DNA of 64,000 nt from Diplonema papillatum (Eukaryota; Euglenozoa; Diplonemea; Diplonemida; Diplonemidae). The translations under genes and the position numbers were made by a program. Shown here in pieces: positions 30,491 to 58,814 of this stretch (positions are counted from its first letter, which is position 1; each line of letters begins with the position of its first letter). The notes below the pieces were generated by a model that ran no database searches, was not told the origin of the DNA, and saw nothing but the letters and a program-made list of their open reading frames with translations. The DNA is taken from positions 298,753 through 362,752 of the forward strand of contig JAPJBO010000123.1 in the NCBI GenBank assembly GCA_030068145.1, in the 5' to 3' direction.

Positions 30491-30652
30491 GACAGTTCCG
30501 TTAACTACCGCACGAAGATTCTTGAGCTGCAAGTGTCGCCATCACAGACGCTTGAGTGGTTGGGAATAGAGCTGTTCTCGGGTGCGAAGACGAAGCTGCG
30601 GGTCGACAAGGACGGAAGTGTTGAAGTAGCTTGGTCCACATTTGCAATTTAA
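30491..30652 (+). CDS. Candidate plus-strand coding fragment (C-terminal), unknown
   Basis: Reads NYRTKILELQVSPSQTLEWL then ELFSGAKTKLRVDKDGSVEV and ends in TAA. An AG acceptor lies just before (GCATGACAG). It has protein-like alternation but no recognised family and no neighbouring exon. It directly precedes the satellite array. Confidence 0.3.
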   Translation, partial: DSSVNYRTKILELQVSPSQTLEWLGIELFSGAKTKLRVDKDGSVEVAWSTFAI

Positions 30653-30689
30653 ACCGCAACTGCGAAGAGTGAGACACACCCGTTCTGCG

Positions 30690-31710
30690 GACAGTCAGCC
30701 AAAGTTGCACAAGTTCTATCGCATGCTAGAGGCAGAGCCCCTGCTAAGATCGGAGGTGACAGAAAGTATTGTGTTAGTATGCATCATGCAAAAAGCTTTT
30801 AGCTTTGAATGTCTCGAATTAGTGCGTGAGCAAACGCTGCGTTTTCTCAGGAGAAACAGTACTCTACAGTCAGCGAAAGTTGCACAAGTTCTATCGCATG
30901 CTAGAGGCAGAGCCCCTGCTAAGATCGGAGGTGACAGAAAGTATTGTGTTAGTATGCATCATGCAAAAAGCTTCTAGCTTCGAAAGACTCTCGAACTCGT
31001 GCGTAAGCAAACGCTGCGCTTCCGCTCAGGCGAAAGAATACTGTACTGTCAGCTAAAGTTGCACAAGTTCTATCGCATGCTAGAGGCAGAGCCCCCGCTA
31101 AGATCGGAGGTGACAGAAAGTATTGTGTTAGTATGCATCATGCAAAAAGCTTCTAGCTTTGAATGTCTCGAATAGTGCGTGAGCAACTGCTGCGTTTTCT
31201 AGCGTTATTTTCTCTCAGGAGAAACAGTACTCTACAGTCAGCGAAAGTTGCACAAGTTCTATCGCATGCTAGAGGCAGAGCCCCTGCTAAGATCGGAGGT
31301 GACAGAAAGTATTGTGTTGGTATGCATCATGCAAAAAGCTGCTAGCTTCGAAAGACTCTCGAACTCGTGCGTAAGCAAACGCTGCGCTTCCGCTCAGGCG
31401 AAAGAATACTGTACTGTCAGCTAAAGTTGCACAAGTTCTATCGCATGCTAGAGGCAGAGCCCCTGCTAAGATCGGAGGTGACAGAAAGTATTGTGTTAGT
31501 ATGCATCATGCAAAAAGCTGCTAGCTTCGAAAGACTCTCGAACTCGTGCGTAAGCAAACGCTGCGTTTCCGCTCAGGCGAAACAACACTGTACTGTCAGC
31601 TAAAGTTGCACAAGTTCTATCGCATGCTAGAGGCAGAGCCCCTGCTAAGATCGGAGGTGACAGAAAGTATTGTGTTTGTATGCATCATGCAAAAAGCTTC
31701 TAGCTTTGTA
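30690..31710 (+). repeat. Satellite array, first block (six units of 176-190 bp)
   Basis: The conserved core runs GTTGCACAAGTTCTATCGCA, TGCTAGAGGCAGAGCCCC, GATCGGAGGTGACAGAAAG, TATGCATCATGCAAAAAGCT. Two spacer types alternate: one with TAGCGTTATTTTCTCTCAGG and one with CTCTCGAACTCGTGCGTAAG. Confidence 0.95.
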
Positions 31711-32104
31711 TGCGAGAGCGGGCAGCGAGGTGTACCATCAAAAATGACCTCGCATGTACGCGGTGCCGTGACGACGAGAGTCAGCCCAGGAGGTGCACAA
31801 CACTTTTTCGCATCAAATTCGTAAAGTTTATGAAACGAATTTGACGCGAAAAAAAAAAAAAAAAAAAAACGAAAAAAGAACGCTGGCAGCGTGTTTAGGG
31901 AGAAGATTACCTAGACTGTCACATTCTCATTCACTGCTAGGCTAACATCCTCCCCCGGGACGTACAACAAAACACCCGCAGTGGCGGCATGGTCGCGCAA
32001 GTCCGGTTGCTCATGGAACAGCACGAGCCGAAAAAGCTGTCACATCAAAACGACTTCATATGGACAGAGCCAATCCAGGAGTTTTTCCTCCGGGCACAAC
32101 ACTT

Positions 32105-32215
32105 CTTTTTTTTTGTATAAACACCTGCTTTTGTAGGAAATGCTTGAGGAGACTGCCAGTTACGATAGATCAAAGGGGGTAAATGTGCTGTAGCCCACAC
32201 AGGTAAATCTGGGTT
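32105..32215 (-). mobile_element. SINE-like family I, 3' part
   Basis: TTTTTTTGTATAAACACCTG then CTTTTGTAGGAAATGCTTGA and TGCTGTAGCCCACACAGGTA: the complement of the family I tail including its A run. Confidence 0.8.
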
Positions 32216-32217
32216 AG

Positions 32218-32445
32218 CGGCCATCAAAGAAGCCCGCAGACGGCGGGAGGACCCGCCGGGGGAAGAAGGGAGCCATGCGGCCGAGGTTGCTGGAGAAGGT
32301 GACGACCCGGTGCGCGCCGAGCTGCTGCGGCTGCTGCAGAAGGTGCGCCCGGCGGCGGCGAAGCAGTGCGACGTGCTGCTGAAGCGCTCGCGGGAGCAGG
32401 GCAAGCTCGACACGCTGCAGACGGCCAGAGACACTGTCAGGAGAA
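32218..32445 (+). CDS. Candidate coding fragment, Arg/Leu-rich helix
   Basis: GC-rich frame containing VRAELLRLLQKVRPAAAKQC and LLKRSREQGKLDTLQTARD. The composition matches host exons rather than the satellite. An AG lies at its 5' edge, but no donor or partner exon was found; it may be a displaced gene fragment. Confidence 0.35.
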
Positions 32446-32574
32446 GGCGCGGCGCACCTATCCCGAACCACTCCCTGGGAGAAAAATACACTTCTTCAAC
32501 TCGTATAGACGAGAGCCAACGCAGGAGTTGTTCCTCCGGCCCTAAAAAGTAACCCATTTGACAAAGATGTCTCG

Positions 32575-34225
32575 AATAGTGCGTGAGCAACTGCTGCGTT
32601 TCCTAGCGTTATTTTCTCTCAGGAGAAACAGTACTCTACAGTCAGCGAAAGTTGCACAAGTTCTATCGCATGCTAGAGGCAGAGCCCCTGCTAAGATCGG
32701 AGGTGACAGAAAGTATTGTGTTAGTATGCATCATACAAAAAGCTTCTAGCTTTGAATGTCTTGAATAGTGCGTGAGCAACTGCTGCGTTTTCTAGCGTTA
32801 TTTTCTCTCAGGAGAAACAGTACTCTACAGTCAGCGAAAGTTGCACAAGTTCTATCGCATGCTAGAGGCAGAGCCCCTGCTAAGATCGGAGGTGACAGAA
32901 AGTATTGTGTTAGTATGCATCATGCAAAAAGCTTCTAGCTTCGAAAGACTCTCGAACTCGTGCGTAAGCAAACGCTGCGCTTCCGCTCAGGCGAAAGAAT
33001 ACTGTACTGTCAGCTAAAGTTGCACAAGTTCTATCGCATGCTAGAGGCAGAGCCCCTGCTAAGATCGGAGGTGACAGAAATTATTGTGTTTGTATGCATC
33101 ATGCAAAAAGCTTCTAGCTTTGTATGTCTCGAATAGTGCGTGAGCAACTGCTGCGTTTCCTAGCGTTATTTTCTCTCAGGAGAAACAGTACTCTACAGTC
33201 AGCGAAAGTTGCACAAGTTCTATCGCATGCTAGAGGCAGAGCCCCTGCTAAGATCGGAGGTGACAGAAAGTATTGTGTTAGTATGCATCATGCAAAAAGC
33301 TTCTAGCTTCGAAAGACTCTCGAACTCGTGCGTAAGCAAACGCTGCGCTTCCGCTCAGGCGAAAGAATACTGTACTGTCAGCTAAAGTTGCACAAGTTCT
33401 ATCGCATGCTAGAGGCAGAGCCCCTGCTAAGATCGGAGGTGACAGAAATTATTGTGTTTGTATGCATCATGCAAAAAGCTTCTAGCTTTGTATGTCTCGA
33501 ATAGTGCGTGAGCAACTGCTGCGTTTCCTAGCGTTATTTTCTCTCAGGAGAAACAGTACTCTACAGTCAGCGAAAGTTGCACAAGTTCTATCGCATGCTA
33601 GAGGCAGAGCCCCTGCTAAGATCGGAGGTGACAGAAAGTATTGTGTTAGTATGCATCATGCAAAAGGCTTCTAGCTTTGAATGTCTCGAATTAGTGCGTG
33701 AGCAACTGCTGCGTTTCCTAGCGTTATTTTCTCTCAGGAGAAACAGTACTCTACAGTCAGCGAAAGTTGCACAAGTTCTATCGCATGCTAGAGGCAGAGC
33801 CCCTGCTAAGATCGGAGGTGACAGAAAGTATTGTGTTGGTATGCATCATACAAAAAGCTTTTAGCTTCGAATGACTCTCGGACTAGTGCGTGAGCAACCT
33901 CTGCGCTTCCGCTCAGGCGAAACAGTACTGTACAGTCAGCTAAAGTTGCACAAGTTCTATCGCATGCTAGAGGCAGAGCCCCTGCTAAGATCGGAGGTGA
34001 CAGAAATTATTGTGTTCGTATGCATCATGCAAAATGACTTCTAGCTTTGAATGACTCTCGGACTAGTGCGCAAGCAACCTCTGCGCTTCCGCTCAGGCGA
34101 AACAGTACTGTACAGTCAGCTAAAGTTGCACAAGTTCTATCGCATGCTAGAGGCAGAGCCCCTGCTAAGATCGGAGGTGACAGAAAGTATTGTGTTGGTA
34201 TGCATCATGCAAAAAGCTCGAACAA
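32575..34225 (+). repeat. Satellite array, second block (about nine units)
   Basis: The same core and spacer types as the first block. The last units (from ~33870) use a third spacer variant with GACTCTCGGACTAGTGCG. Confidence 0.95.
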
Positions 34226-34234
34226 GGAAGACGT

Positions 34235-34445
34235 GACTCATGCATGCTGGTCAAGGACGACGTGACTCATTCAGGAAATCCAAGGAGAATGCGACTCATT
34301 CATTCACAGTTCAAGGACGACACGACTCATTCATGCTAGTCAAAGACGACGTGACTCCATTCATGAAATTCAAGGACGACACGACTCTTTCAAACAAGTC
34401 AAAGACGACACGACTCATTCGTGCAGTTCAAGGAGGCAGGGTCGA
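34235..34445 (+). repeat. Minisatellite of about 36 bp, ~6 diverged units
   Basis: Units of the form TCAAGGACGACACGACTCAT followed by TCATGCAGT-like sequence. Confidence 0.8.
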
Positions 34446-34857
34446 CGAGCCGGAGATGTCGAAAAGGTTAGACATGGTTGGTGGCGGCAGCCAAGCGTGC
34501 ATGACAACGTTGCTTTTACATCCTTCAATCGCCTCCTCCTGCTATCGGACCCGTCCTTGCATGACCTCCGCCCTGCTGTCAAGGTGGACCGACATCTTCA
34601 TTAGACCTCAGACGTCTTAACCAACAAGACCCCAGTGAAGGTGCAATGATTTAGATTTGAACGCATCTCTCGTATCAATCATCACCCCCTTTCGTTCAAA
34701 GTTCTTTGCATCTTTCCGTCATTGGACTTGTTCGCCATCGGCCTCCGGGAAATGTTTGGCCTTTGCAGAGGGATAACCGCCGATTAGGTCAGCATTCCCA
34801 AACTGAGCGACTCACTCGGTCCGCCCTCGGCTAATCCCGCGCCGCCGGTCTTGTTGT

Positions 34858-35065
34858 CAAGATGAACCGACACCACTTTGTGAGATCTGATGAACTCTCA
34901 CTACGGACACCTTCACTCTCCGTTCATCCCATGTCCGTCGCCAGTCCTGCTGTCAAGAACCGACACCACTTTGTAACATCTGATGCGCGCTCACTACGGA
35001 CACCTTTCACGCAGCTCTCCGTTCATCCCACGTCCGTCGCCAGTCCTGCTCACCAGAACCCCAAC
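34858..35065 (+). repeat. Direct duplication of about 95 bp
   Basis: GAACCGACACCACTTTGT, TCACTACGGACACCTT and CGTCGCCAGTCCTGCT occur twice in the same order. Confidence 0.8.
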
Positions 35066-35379
35066 TGCCAATGATACTCTCGGAACGGGAAAATAGTTGC
35101 GCAGGCGGCAATAAAAAAGCGAGCGGAGTACAACTGACCCTGGTTTGGCAAGAATGGGGGTGGTGCGGGGGGGAGGAAGCGGAAACAAGAAGAAGCGGTA
35201 TCATGCAGGGTCAAACCCTTGTGTCTTTTTGGTAAACGCTGCCGCGGGGCCGACGGCCCCCGAGAAAAAAATTGGTCAACTTCATCAAAAATCACCGCAG
35301 TATTCAGAGAAGTAGCTTCATATACCCTCATACAACATCCAAAAAAAAAAAAAAAAACTATAGTTATAGCCAGCGGCCG

Positions 35380-36070
35380 GGTGTTGTGGTGGGCAGCGGT
35401 AGTGAGTGGTCATGTGGTGGGAGGTCGTAGAGGTTGTGCAGTGGGTGGGTGGTGCGGTGGGCAGTAGTGGTAGTGGGCATTTGGATGATGCTACAGTACG
35501 GTTACTGCACCTTTGGATCATCGTTCTAGCAACGTACACCCTCAAATTTGGAACCTGCTGCACTGGCCCATTAGCTTGGCAAAATTTTCCGCACCTGCGG
35601 CGCTGGCATTTTTGGCTTGTGTATTGTTTCATGTCTTGTTGCCAAGAAGACCGCAGTTGTCCACCCTGCTCTCTGTGGTGGGCAGTAGTGACAACCACAA
35701 AGAGGAGCACCCTGTCGGGTACATGAAAGTGCACTTGACTCGCATCAACTTTGCCGCAGTCCCTGTGGACTAAGCGGCTATAGCGATTCTTGCTGTTTGG
35801 ATACCTGTAGCGCTGACCCAATAGCTTGAAAAAATTTCCGCGCCTGCGGCGCTCTTATGTAAAGTTACATGTCGTGTTGGCAAGAAGACCGCAGCTGTCA
35901 GCCCTGCTGTCGCAGAAAACCGCCAGGCGACACCTTCTTCGCATGGCTTTTTTGCTTCCCGAAGGACAGTCTCTGGGGTGGACAGTAGTGACAACTACAA
36001 AGTTGCCACAGTCTCTGTGGACTACAAAACGGCTAGCAATTCTTGCTGCGTGGCGCTACCTTCGATGAGC
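35380..36070 (+). repeat. Two diverged copies of a ~240-bp block
   Basis: GCCAAGAAGACCGCAGTTGT / GGCAAGAAGACCGCAGCTGT, GCAGTAGTGACAACCACAAA / ACAGTAGTGACAACTACAAA and CCGCAGTCCCTGTGGACTA / CCACAGTCTCTGTGGACTA recur at about 35640-35820 and 35875-36060. A G/T-rich stretch precedes them. Confidence 0.7.
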
Positions 36071-36364
36071 AAAACCCACTTGCACGTGCCGCATTTCGTC
36101 CGAACACCCACACCCTCAACACAGTGTCGGTCTGAGCTCCACACGCACCAAGTGCCACGAGGACCCCGAAAAGTGCTCTGTACGACATTTGGTAGGATTT
36201 TACGTGGGGCTCAGAGCTCAAGCTACTTCCCTGCCAGTATTTGTTCCAAAAAAAAAAATTTTTTTTTGAACCCAATTTTTTTCCAGAAAAAATGGGTGGC
36301 CATTTTTTTTGTCTAAACCCCTGTTACCAAAAAGACACAAGGTTTTGGCCCTGCATGGTATCGG

Positions 36365-36640
36365 GGGATTGCAAGACGTGCTTGGAATGGATATGTGCCC
36401 AACGCCGCACTGGTCCCGTCTGCGCCGTGTTTCGGTCTTTTAAGCCACGGCGGCTTCGAGAGCACAGGCGAATCCGTCACGGGGGGAGTCCCCTACAACC
36501 GTGTCTGAGCAATCAGTTTTAAAAACTCAGGGCCCCCGCCCTGGTTGTGACTGCGACTCGCTAGGCAGCACTGACTTGTCTTCTTTTTACGGTGGCAATC
36601 TGCGAAGTAAACTCCGCAGAGCACACACGCCGTGTTTCGG
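36365..36640 (+). repeat. Dispersed family II copy with internal deletion
   Basis: AAGACGTGCTTGGAATGG, CCGTGTTTCGGTCTTTTAAG and then the 3' part to CGAAGTAAACTCCGCAGAGC. Confidence 0.8.
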
Positions 36641-37362
36641 TCCTTTAAAAGTCCGCCCGTGTGGGGGTAGGGGGAGAAGGGGGAAAGGATATGGGGGAAA
36701 CGTACTCGGAGGTGCCGCTCCGGTGCACTATTTAGAGTTGGTTCGCTTGAGTATTTAAACGGGATATGAGAATCTCCGGGTGACCTCGTCGAATGGGTTC
36801 CTTTAAAGCTAATACGTACTGGGTGGCATGCATGGCTTCTGAACACTAGACTTGCTTGCGTTGGCAAGTCAGGTTCGAAACAATTTGATATGATATCTCG
36901 ACGAGACAAAAACACAAGGACCGGGTCGTTTCGCAACGCCGGCACCATACTCTGAACCCAGACTTGCAAGTGTCCTGTGTGGGGTTGCAGCCTACGTCTT
37001 GTTTGTACTAAAAGCTGGTCTGTGGCAAGCGATTGGCTCATGGCAAGCAGTGACCCATTTTGGGTTGCCCGTTGTGTTTCGGTGGGCTTACAAGTTCGGG
37101 GGGCTGGGGGGAGCCTATTCAGCGTTTGGGCACAATCCTGCCCCCTCGCATGTTTGATACTAGCATCTCTTTTGAATTAGCAGCTGGCGGCATCCTTCGG
37201 GTACTTCCTACAACACAGTAGGTGCATATGCAAGAAACAGGAAAAGCGAAAACATAGCACAAATCTCTCTAAGTCGGCGCAGAAAAAGGGCGGCAACCGG
37301 CGAGGGCAGCCTCGTCGCCTTTGGTGACAAAAAGAAGGAAAGGGTCCCAGCCCCACCTGAAG

Positions 37363-37572
37363 AGATACTCGAGGGGCTGCCTTGTGCTTACTTCGAAGGA
37401 GAACAATACAACTACAAAGTGGGTCTTTTTTGTTGAACGCTTACGCCCGCCACTGAACCCAGATTCACCTGTGTTTCGTGTGGGCTACAGCACATTTACC
37501 TCCTTGATCTTTTGCAGCCGGCAGCCTCCTCAAGTATTTCCTACAAAGCAGGTGCTTATACAAGAAATATAC
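37363..37572 (+). mobile_element. SINE-like element, family I
   Basis: TACTCGAGGGGCTGCCTTGT to GCAGGTGCTTATACAAGAAA, with a short internal deletion around GAAGGAG. A more diverged copy follows at about 37621-37735, and isolated 3' tails lie at 37168-37240 and 38110-38190. Confidence 0.8.
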
Positions 37573-37796
37573 GGATCGGGCACTTCCTTTGTTTGCGCGC
37601 ACCAGCGATTCTCGCTCAATTTAAGGTACTCGAGAGGGTCGCTCGATGCTTGTCTCGACGGAGGTAAAGAGGAGCAGCTTGAACGCTAATGCCTGGCACC
37701 AAACCCCCAGATACCTGTGCGTCAGCAAAGTTCCTCCTTCTTTCGTCTCGGTGCCTCCGGAGATTGTGAGTGTGCTCCTCTCTAACGTTTATTGTG

Positions 37797-37985
37797 TTAC
37801 ATAAGCGCCAGCTTGAAAGGAAATGCTCGACGATGCTGCCCGACAAAGAACAGAAGGGATCCCAAGTGCTGTAACTACCGAACCACGTGTTGAACGGACG
37901 TGAGGTCATGCGGGTCTACCCCTACACGACAAAACACACAAACACAACAGGTAAAAGTCCTGAGTGAGCACGGTGGTGTAAGCTC
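37797..37985 (-). mobile_element. SINE-like element, family III
   Basis: ACATAAGCGCCAGCTTGAAA to CTACACGACAAAACACACAA and TGAGTGAGCACGGTGGTGTA. Confidence 0.85.
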
Positions 37986-38189
37986 TTACCTCTATATTTC
38001 CTCCCTTCCATTCGGAGTCTAGTTGAAGCTCGCTCCGGGATTTTAGAGTCTCCGGGCGACCTTCGCCGAAAGGGTTCTTCTAAAGGTGATACTTCTAGCG
38101 TTTATCATTTCTCTTCGAGATTCTGCAACCGGCGGCCTCCTCGAGTATTTTCCTACAAAAAAGCAGGTGCTTATTCAAACAAGAAAAAC

Positions 38190-39850
38190 TAGGCGCATGG
38201 GGTGGGAGCCAGACAATGGTAGTCGGCGGGTGGTACAGGTGTGTATTCATTTTTCTAGGCTTCACAAAGCCACGTGACGCTGGGATGGGTGGTCGGAGGT
38301 GGGACGAGGTGATGGTTAAACAATCATGACGCACTGGGGTTGGGGAGGGGATGGGGAGCAGCAGGATAACTTGCTTTTAAGAGAAAAAGGTCTTCCGAAG
38401 CGCGCGTGCACAATACTTTCTCCATCTCGGAACGGGACTGTGCACTCGTGCAACTTGCGTCGGCCAGGGCCTGACTCAAGAAGCTCGTGAATAGAACCGT
38501 GTTGAGTGAAGGGGCGGCCTCCCGTGCACGAGCGGAACTTGCCTGTTTTGCAACAAAAACCCCTGCCCGTCGGGCTGTGGCGCGTAGAATCTGAGTGTCC
38601 AGTTGGACAACAATGGTAACTCCATTGCTAATACAGTCCGAAGAATCCAACACGATTCAACTCCGTGGCCTTTAAACCGCGGGGTCGAGGTGGATACAAT
38701 TGACCGAGATAAGAACCAACGCTGGAGCCTGGGGAACGGCTACCACATCTAAGGATGGCAGCAGGTACACAAATTGCAATAGCAACTGAGTGCGTGAGCC
38801 CCTCCGGAGGAAGGTCCGTCACACTGGCCCAGAGACCTTTTAGCCCCGGATCTCGGGACGTGCATCCGTCTCCTTTTCGTCGTGGCCTATGAGCTCGTTC
38901 GCGCCGGTCCTCGAGGCACCGTAACAATTTCAAGGTAGAATGCAGAATATCTGCAGCGAGGCCTGAACCTCTGTGCATAGCCCGCGCAGTACACCGTGAT
39001 AGCTTGAGAGTGTTTGGGTCAGAATGCAAAGAATCTGTCGATAATCCGCCGGCGTCGCGGTTATCTCTTCACACGTGCTGCGGCATGCTTTCGCCTCTTG
39101 AGCTCGTCTTGATCGTCGCGCTCAGGCGCGCGCTTGGTGCTTAGCTTCTTCTTCGATTCTCGTCCAGGTGCATCGGTTGCGCGTCGATAGTTGCTTCCTT
39201 ACGGCCACCGTGATAGCTTGAGATTGGGTGCAGGTAATCGGTGGCTATAGTCTGTATCGTGATGATGAGACAGCGGCAGGCGCGATGCAGTACGAGAGTA
39301 CGACGCGCGTGCGTCAAAAGTTGAGGGGTGGTGGGTGGTGATGTGGGCAGCTCTAACATCTAGAATGAAGAAAAGAGAAGAAAATGCGCAGATTTGTTGG
39401 GGGAAATCGCATGTAGACGACGACGCCCTCCAAAAAAAAGATAAACTGAAACAAGGAAAAATAAGGAAGAAATACGTGGGGGGGAAACAATATATGAGGC
39501 AAAGCCAGAAAAAAGAATGACAAAAAAAAGAGACGAGATGCTGTCAATTCTTCTGCCTTTTCGACTGTTTATTTTTCTTCTCTGGTAGACTGTACTGCTG
39601 GGGAGTGTATGGGCGAACTCCACTCCTTTTGAGAACTTCTTGACTGCCTCTTCGGATTTCCATTGATGTGCCAGACCCGGTGTTGTCGCTGGCCGACCAA
39701 AGCCAAAACTTCGCCTGGAAATACGTTCCTCTGGTACGACTGGCATCGAACAGCCATTGACTTCACGTGTCGATTAGTCTCGATCGTAGCGCGAACGGTG
39801 GCTCCAGGGATCGAAGAGAGAGACTTTTGTTTTCTTCTTTCGGGTTCCTT
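38190..39850. other. No supported gene; repeat fragments
   Basis: The block at 38788-38910 belongs to the GTGAGCCCCTCCG family. ACCGTGATAGCTTGAGA occurs at about 38992 and 39206. Open frames are short and unremarkable. Confidence 0.4.
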
Positions 39851-40059
39851 TTAGGGGGGTGTAACTTGTTTCTGAGTCGGTGCTGGAACTCGGCCAAAAT
39901 GTGCAGCCTTTGTTGTCCCATGCGCAAGCTACGTCCCCGCGGGGGGAAAATGTTTGTTCGGGGGGTTTCCCCCTCTTCGTTCTGTTTCTGTTGAAAAGCT
40001 TCCCTTCACCGACCATTGTGACGTCCTGCGACCGGCTCCTTTCTCCTCAACCAATCCGC

Positions 40060-40140
40060 TACCGAGCCACGTGTTGAACGGACGTGAAGTCATGCCGGTC
40101 TACCCATACACGACAAGACACACGAACACAACAGGTCACG
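40060..40140 (-). mobile_element. SINE-like family III, 5' half only
   Basis: GAGCCACGTGTTGAACGGAC then CATACACGACAAGACACACG. The tail half is absent. Confidence 0.7.
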
Positions 40141-40290
40141 TGTAAATTATACACTGTATGTAAATTATATACGGAATTTGCTTAGGGTAGGCGGTTTTTT
40201 TTTTTTTGGCCCATTGGTATTACAACTTGGTAATACAATGTAAATTATATACGGTATGTGAATTATATACGGATGTAAATTATATGCGGG
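40141..40290. repeat. AT-rich short tandem repeat, ATGTAAATTATATACGG units
   Basis: About five units, interrupted by a T run and GGCCCATTGG at 40190-40225. Confidence 0.8.
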
Positions 40291-40377
40291 CCAGAGGTTT
40301 ACGTCAAGTATTTTAGCTGGTGCTTTTCTTTTGCCGTCCGTCTCCTTGTCAACCAAGTCCGGATACCCCCTGGCGTG

Positions 40378-40441
40378 AGTCGTTGCTACGATTGGCGTGG
40401 GATAGAGGTTGGGAAAGGAAAGCCCGTTCTTGGCAACAAGT
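40378..40441 (-). repeat. Dispersed repeat, reverse partner of 27903-27970
   Basis: GGGAAAGGAAAGCCCGTTCT and TGGCAACAAGTT are the complement of the 27.9-kb copy. Confidence 0.75.
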
Positions 40442-40909
40442 TACCCAAAGTCATGCTTCTCAGCTAGAGGAAGCAAACGCCGCGACAAGATTGCTACAGG
40501 ATCATTACACAAGGACACATCCAAGTCGAAAAGCGTGTTTATCTATTGATTTAAAGTTCCCTCGAGACTCCGGGATTTGAGGGTCTCCGGGCCCGCAGAC
40601 CGGCAACATAAATGTAAACTTAGTCGACTACCACCGAATGCAGCGCAATACTTACAAATCGCAAGCGGGTGGGATGGACAATTGCGCCCGAAGTACGTAA
40701 AGCGGATTGGTAGAGCGGCAAGTGTGGACGGATACACGGGTCGGACTCGTCGGTTGGTGAAGAGTTGCGGTTGTGTTTTGTTTCGGTGCGTTGACAAGCT
40801 GGGAGACATGGCACAAAAGTGAAAAATACTCGACGTAGCTGCTTCGACTCCGAATGGAAGGGAGGAAATATAGAGGTACGGGGCAGACACAAACACAATC
40901 TGAATTGTT

Positions 40910-41115
40910 CTTCGCTTACACCACCGTGTGTTGTGTTCTCACAGGACTTTTGACCTGTTGTGTTTGTGTTTTGTCGTGTAGGGGTAGACCCGCATGACCT
41001 CACGTCCGTTCAACACGTGGTTCGGTAGTTACAGCACTTGGGATCCCTTCTGTTCTTTGTCGGGCAGCATCGTCGAGCATTTCCTTTCAAGCTGGCGCTT
41101 ATGCAAAACAAAAAC
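40910..41115 (+). mobile_element. SINE-like element, family III, full length with A-rich tail
   Basis: CTTACACCACCGTGTGTTGT at the 5' end, then TTTGTCGTGTAGGGGTAGAC and the conserved 3' part to GGCGCTTATGCAAAACAAAA. This is the best copy for defining the family. Confidence 0.88.
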
Positions 41116-42090
41116 AAACAAACAAACACAAAAGCAACAATCAAAGAAAAGAACAAAGAAAATAAAAGCAACCGTGGGTGGGTCATTCTAATCAACGAAC
41201 AAAAGGTAAAAATACGGTGTTAGAAACGGTTGTTGGTTGCATTTGCTTTTCAAGGCGCCGACGAGCGCGTGATGCCACGGCGCAGGTGCACGAGAGTCAT
41301 CTATGTTCTAAACCCGCCCACCACCCTACCCTCTTCTCGTGTACATAAAGCGTGGAAAGGCAAAATAAAAGAAGGAAGGGGGGCGAGGAGAGAGAGAGAG
41401 GGGGGAAAGACAGTTGACAGCATATTTCTTTTTCATACGGTACCTTCAAAAAGACTCCGAGAACGAAAATGAATCCCGGCACTTTGCGTTGCTAGTTTTG
41501 AGCGTGCGGAAGCGGCGAAGACCAAAGAAAAAACTACTTTTGCTAGCTGCGGGGGGTGGGGCGGTGGGAGATACAACGAGCCAAGAACAGTCCTTGCCAC
41601 TCCGAAACGGCGTTGCCTGGTGCACAATCTTGCCCGGCGAAGAACGGGTTGTGGGAATGCCGTTTTTTGGTAAGCGGGCTGGATCCGTTCTTCGCGGCTG
41701 CGTCGAGTGCAAGCAAAGTGTACGTCTGAGGGTGTGGACTGAGGGCTGATCCCGAACCGGGCCGACGGCTAGGTTGCCACAGATTTAATGAGCCGTCTGC
41801 AGACCCTCACTGTTAATCCATTCACTCTGAGTCTTGCATGGCTTAATCCTTGAAGCAAGCAGCTTGTCACTCAAACCAGACTGGACCGAGGAAGATTTGA
41901 CGAATCAGAGATTTCCTCAGTACCAGAAGTTGTATCGTGTCAAGCCTAGACTGACGCAGTGATCATTCCATTCATTCTTCAGCTTTGTTGTTAGAGCGGT
42001 GTCTGCAGTCTGGCCACCGATTTCACCCAGATACTTGGTTCTTGGGTGAGGGATCGCAACGATGAATGTGTGCCGGTCAGGGAAGCCGGC
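41116..42090. other. No supported gene
   Basis: A purine-rich run (GAGAGAGAGGGGG) lies at 41388-41407. Open frames of 60-110 codons on both strands show no motif. Confidence 0.4.

Positions 42091-58814
<16,724 letters not shown>

Larger units (their letters stand above)
31711..32560. other. Foreign segment inside the satellite array
   Basis: It carries a hairpin with a following A tract (31807-31868), a reverse family I fragment (32105-32215) and a GC-rich coding-like stretch (32218-32445). Imperfect direct repeats (CAGGAGTT.TTCCTCCGG) lie at about 32060-32095 and 32505-32540. Confidence 0.6.

Noticed and set aside
30690..34225. CRISPR-like array
   Set aside because: Units are 176-190 bp with a long conserved core and only a few spacer types, and the DNA is eukaryotic.
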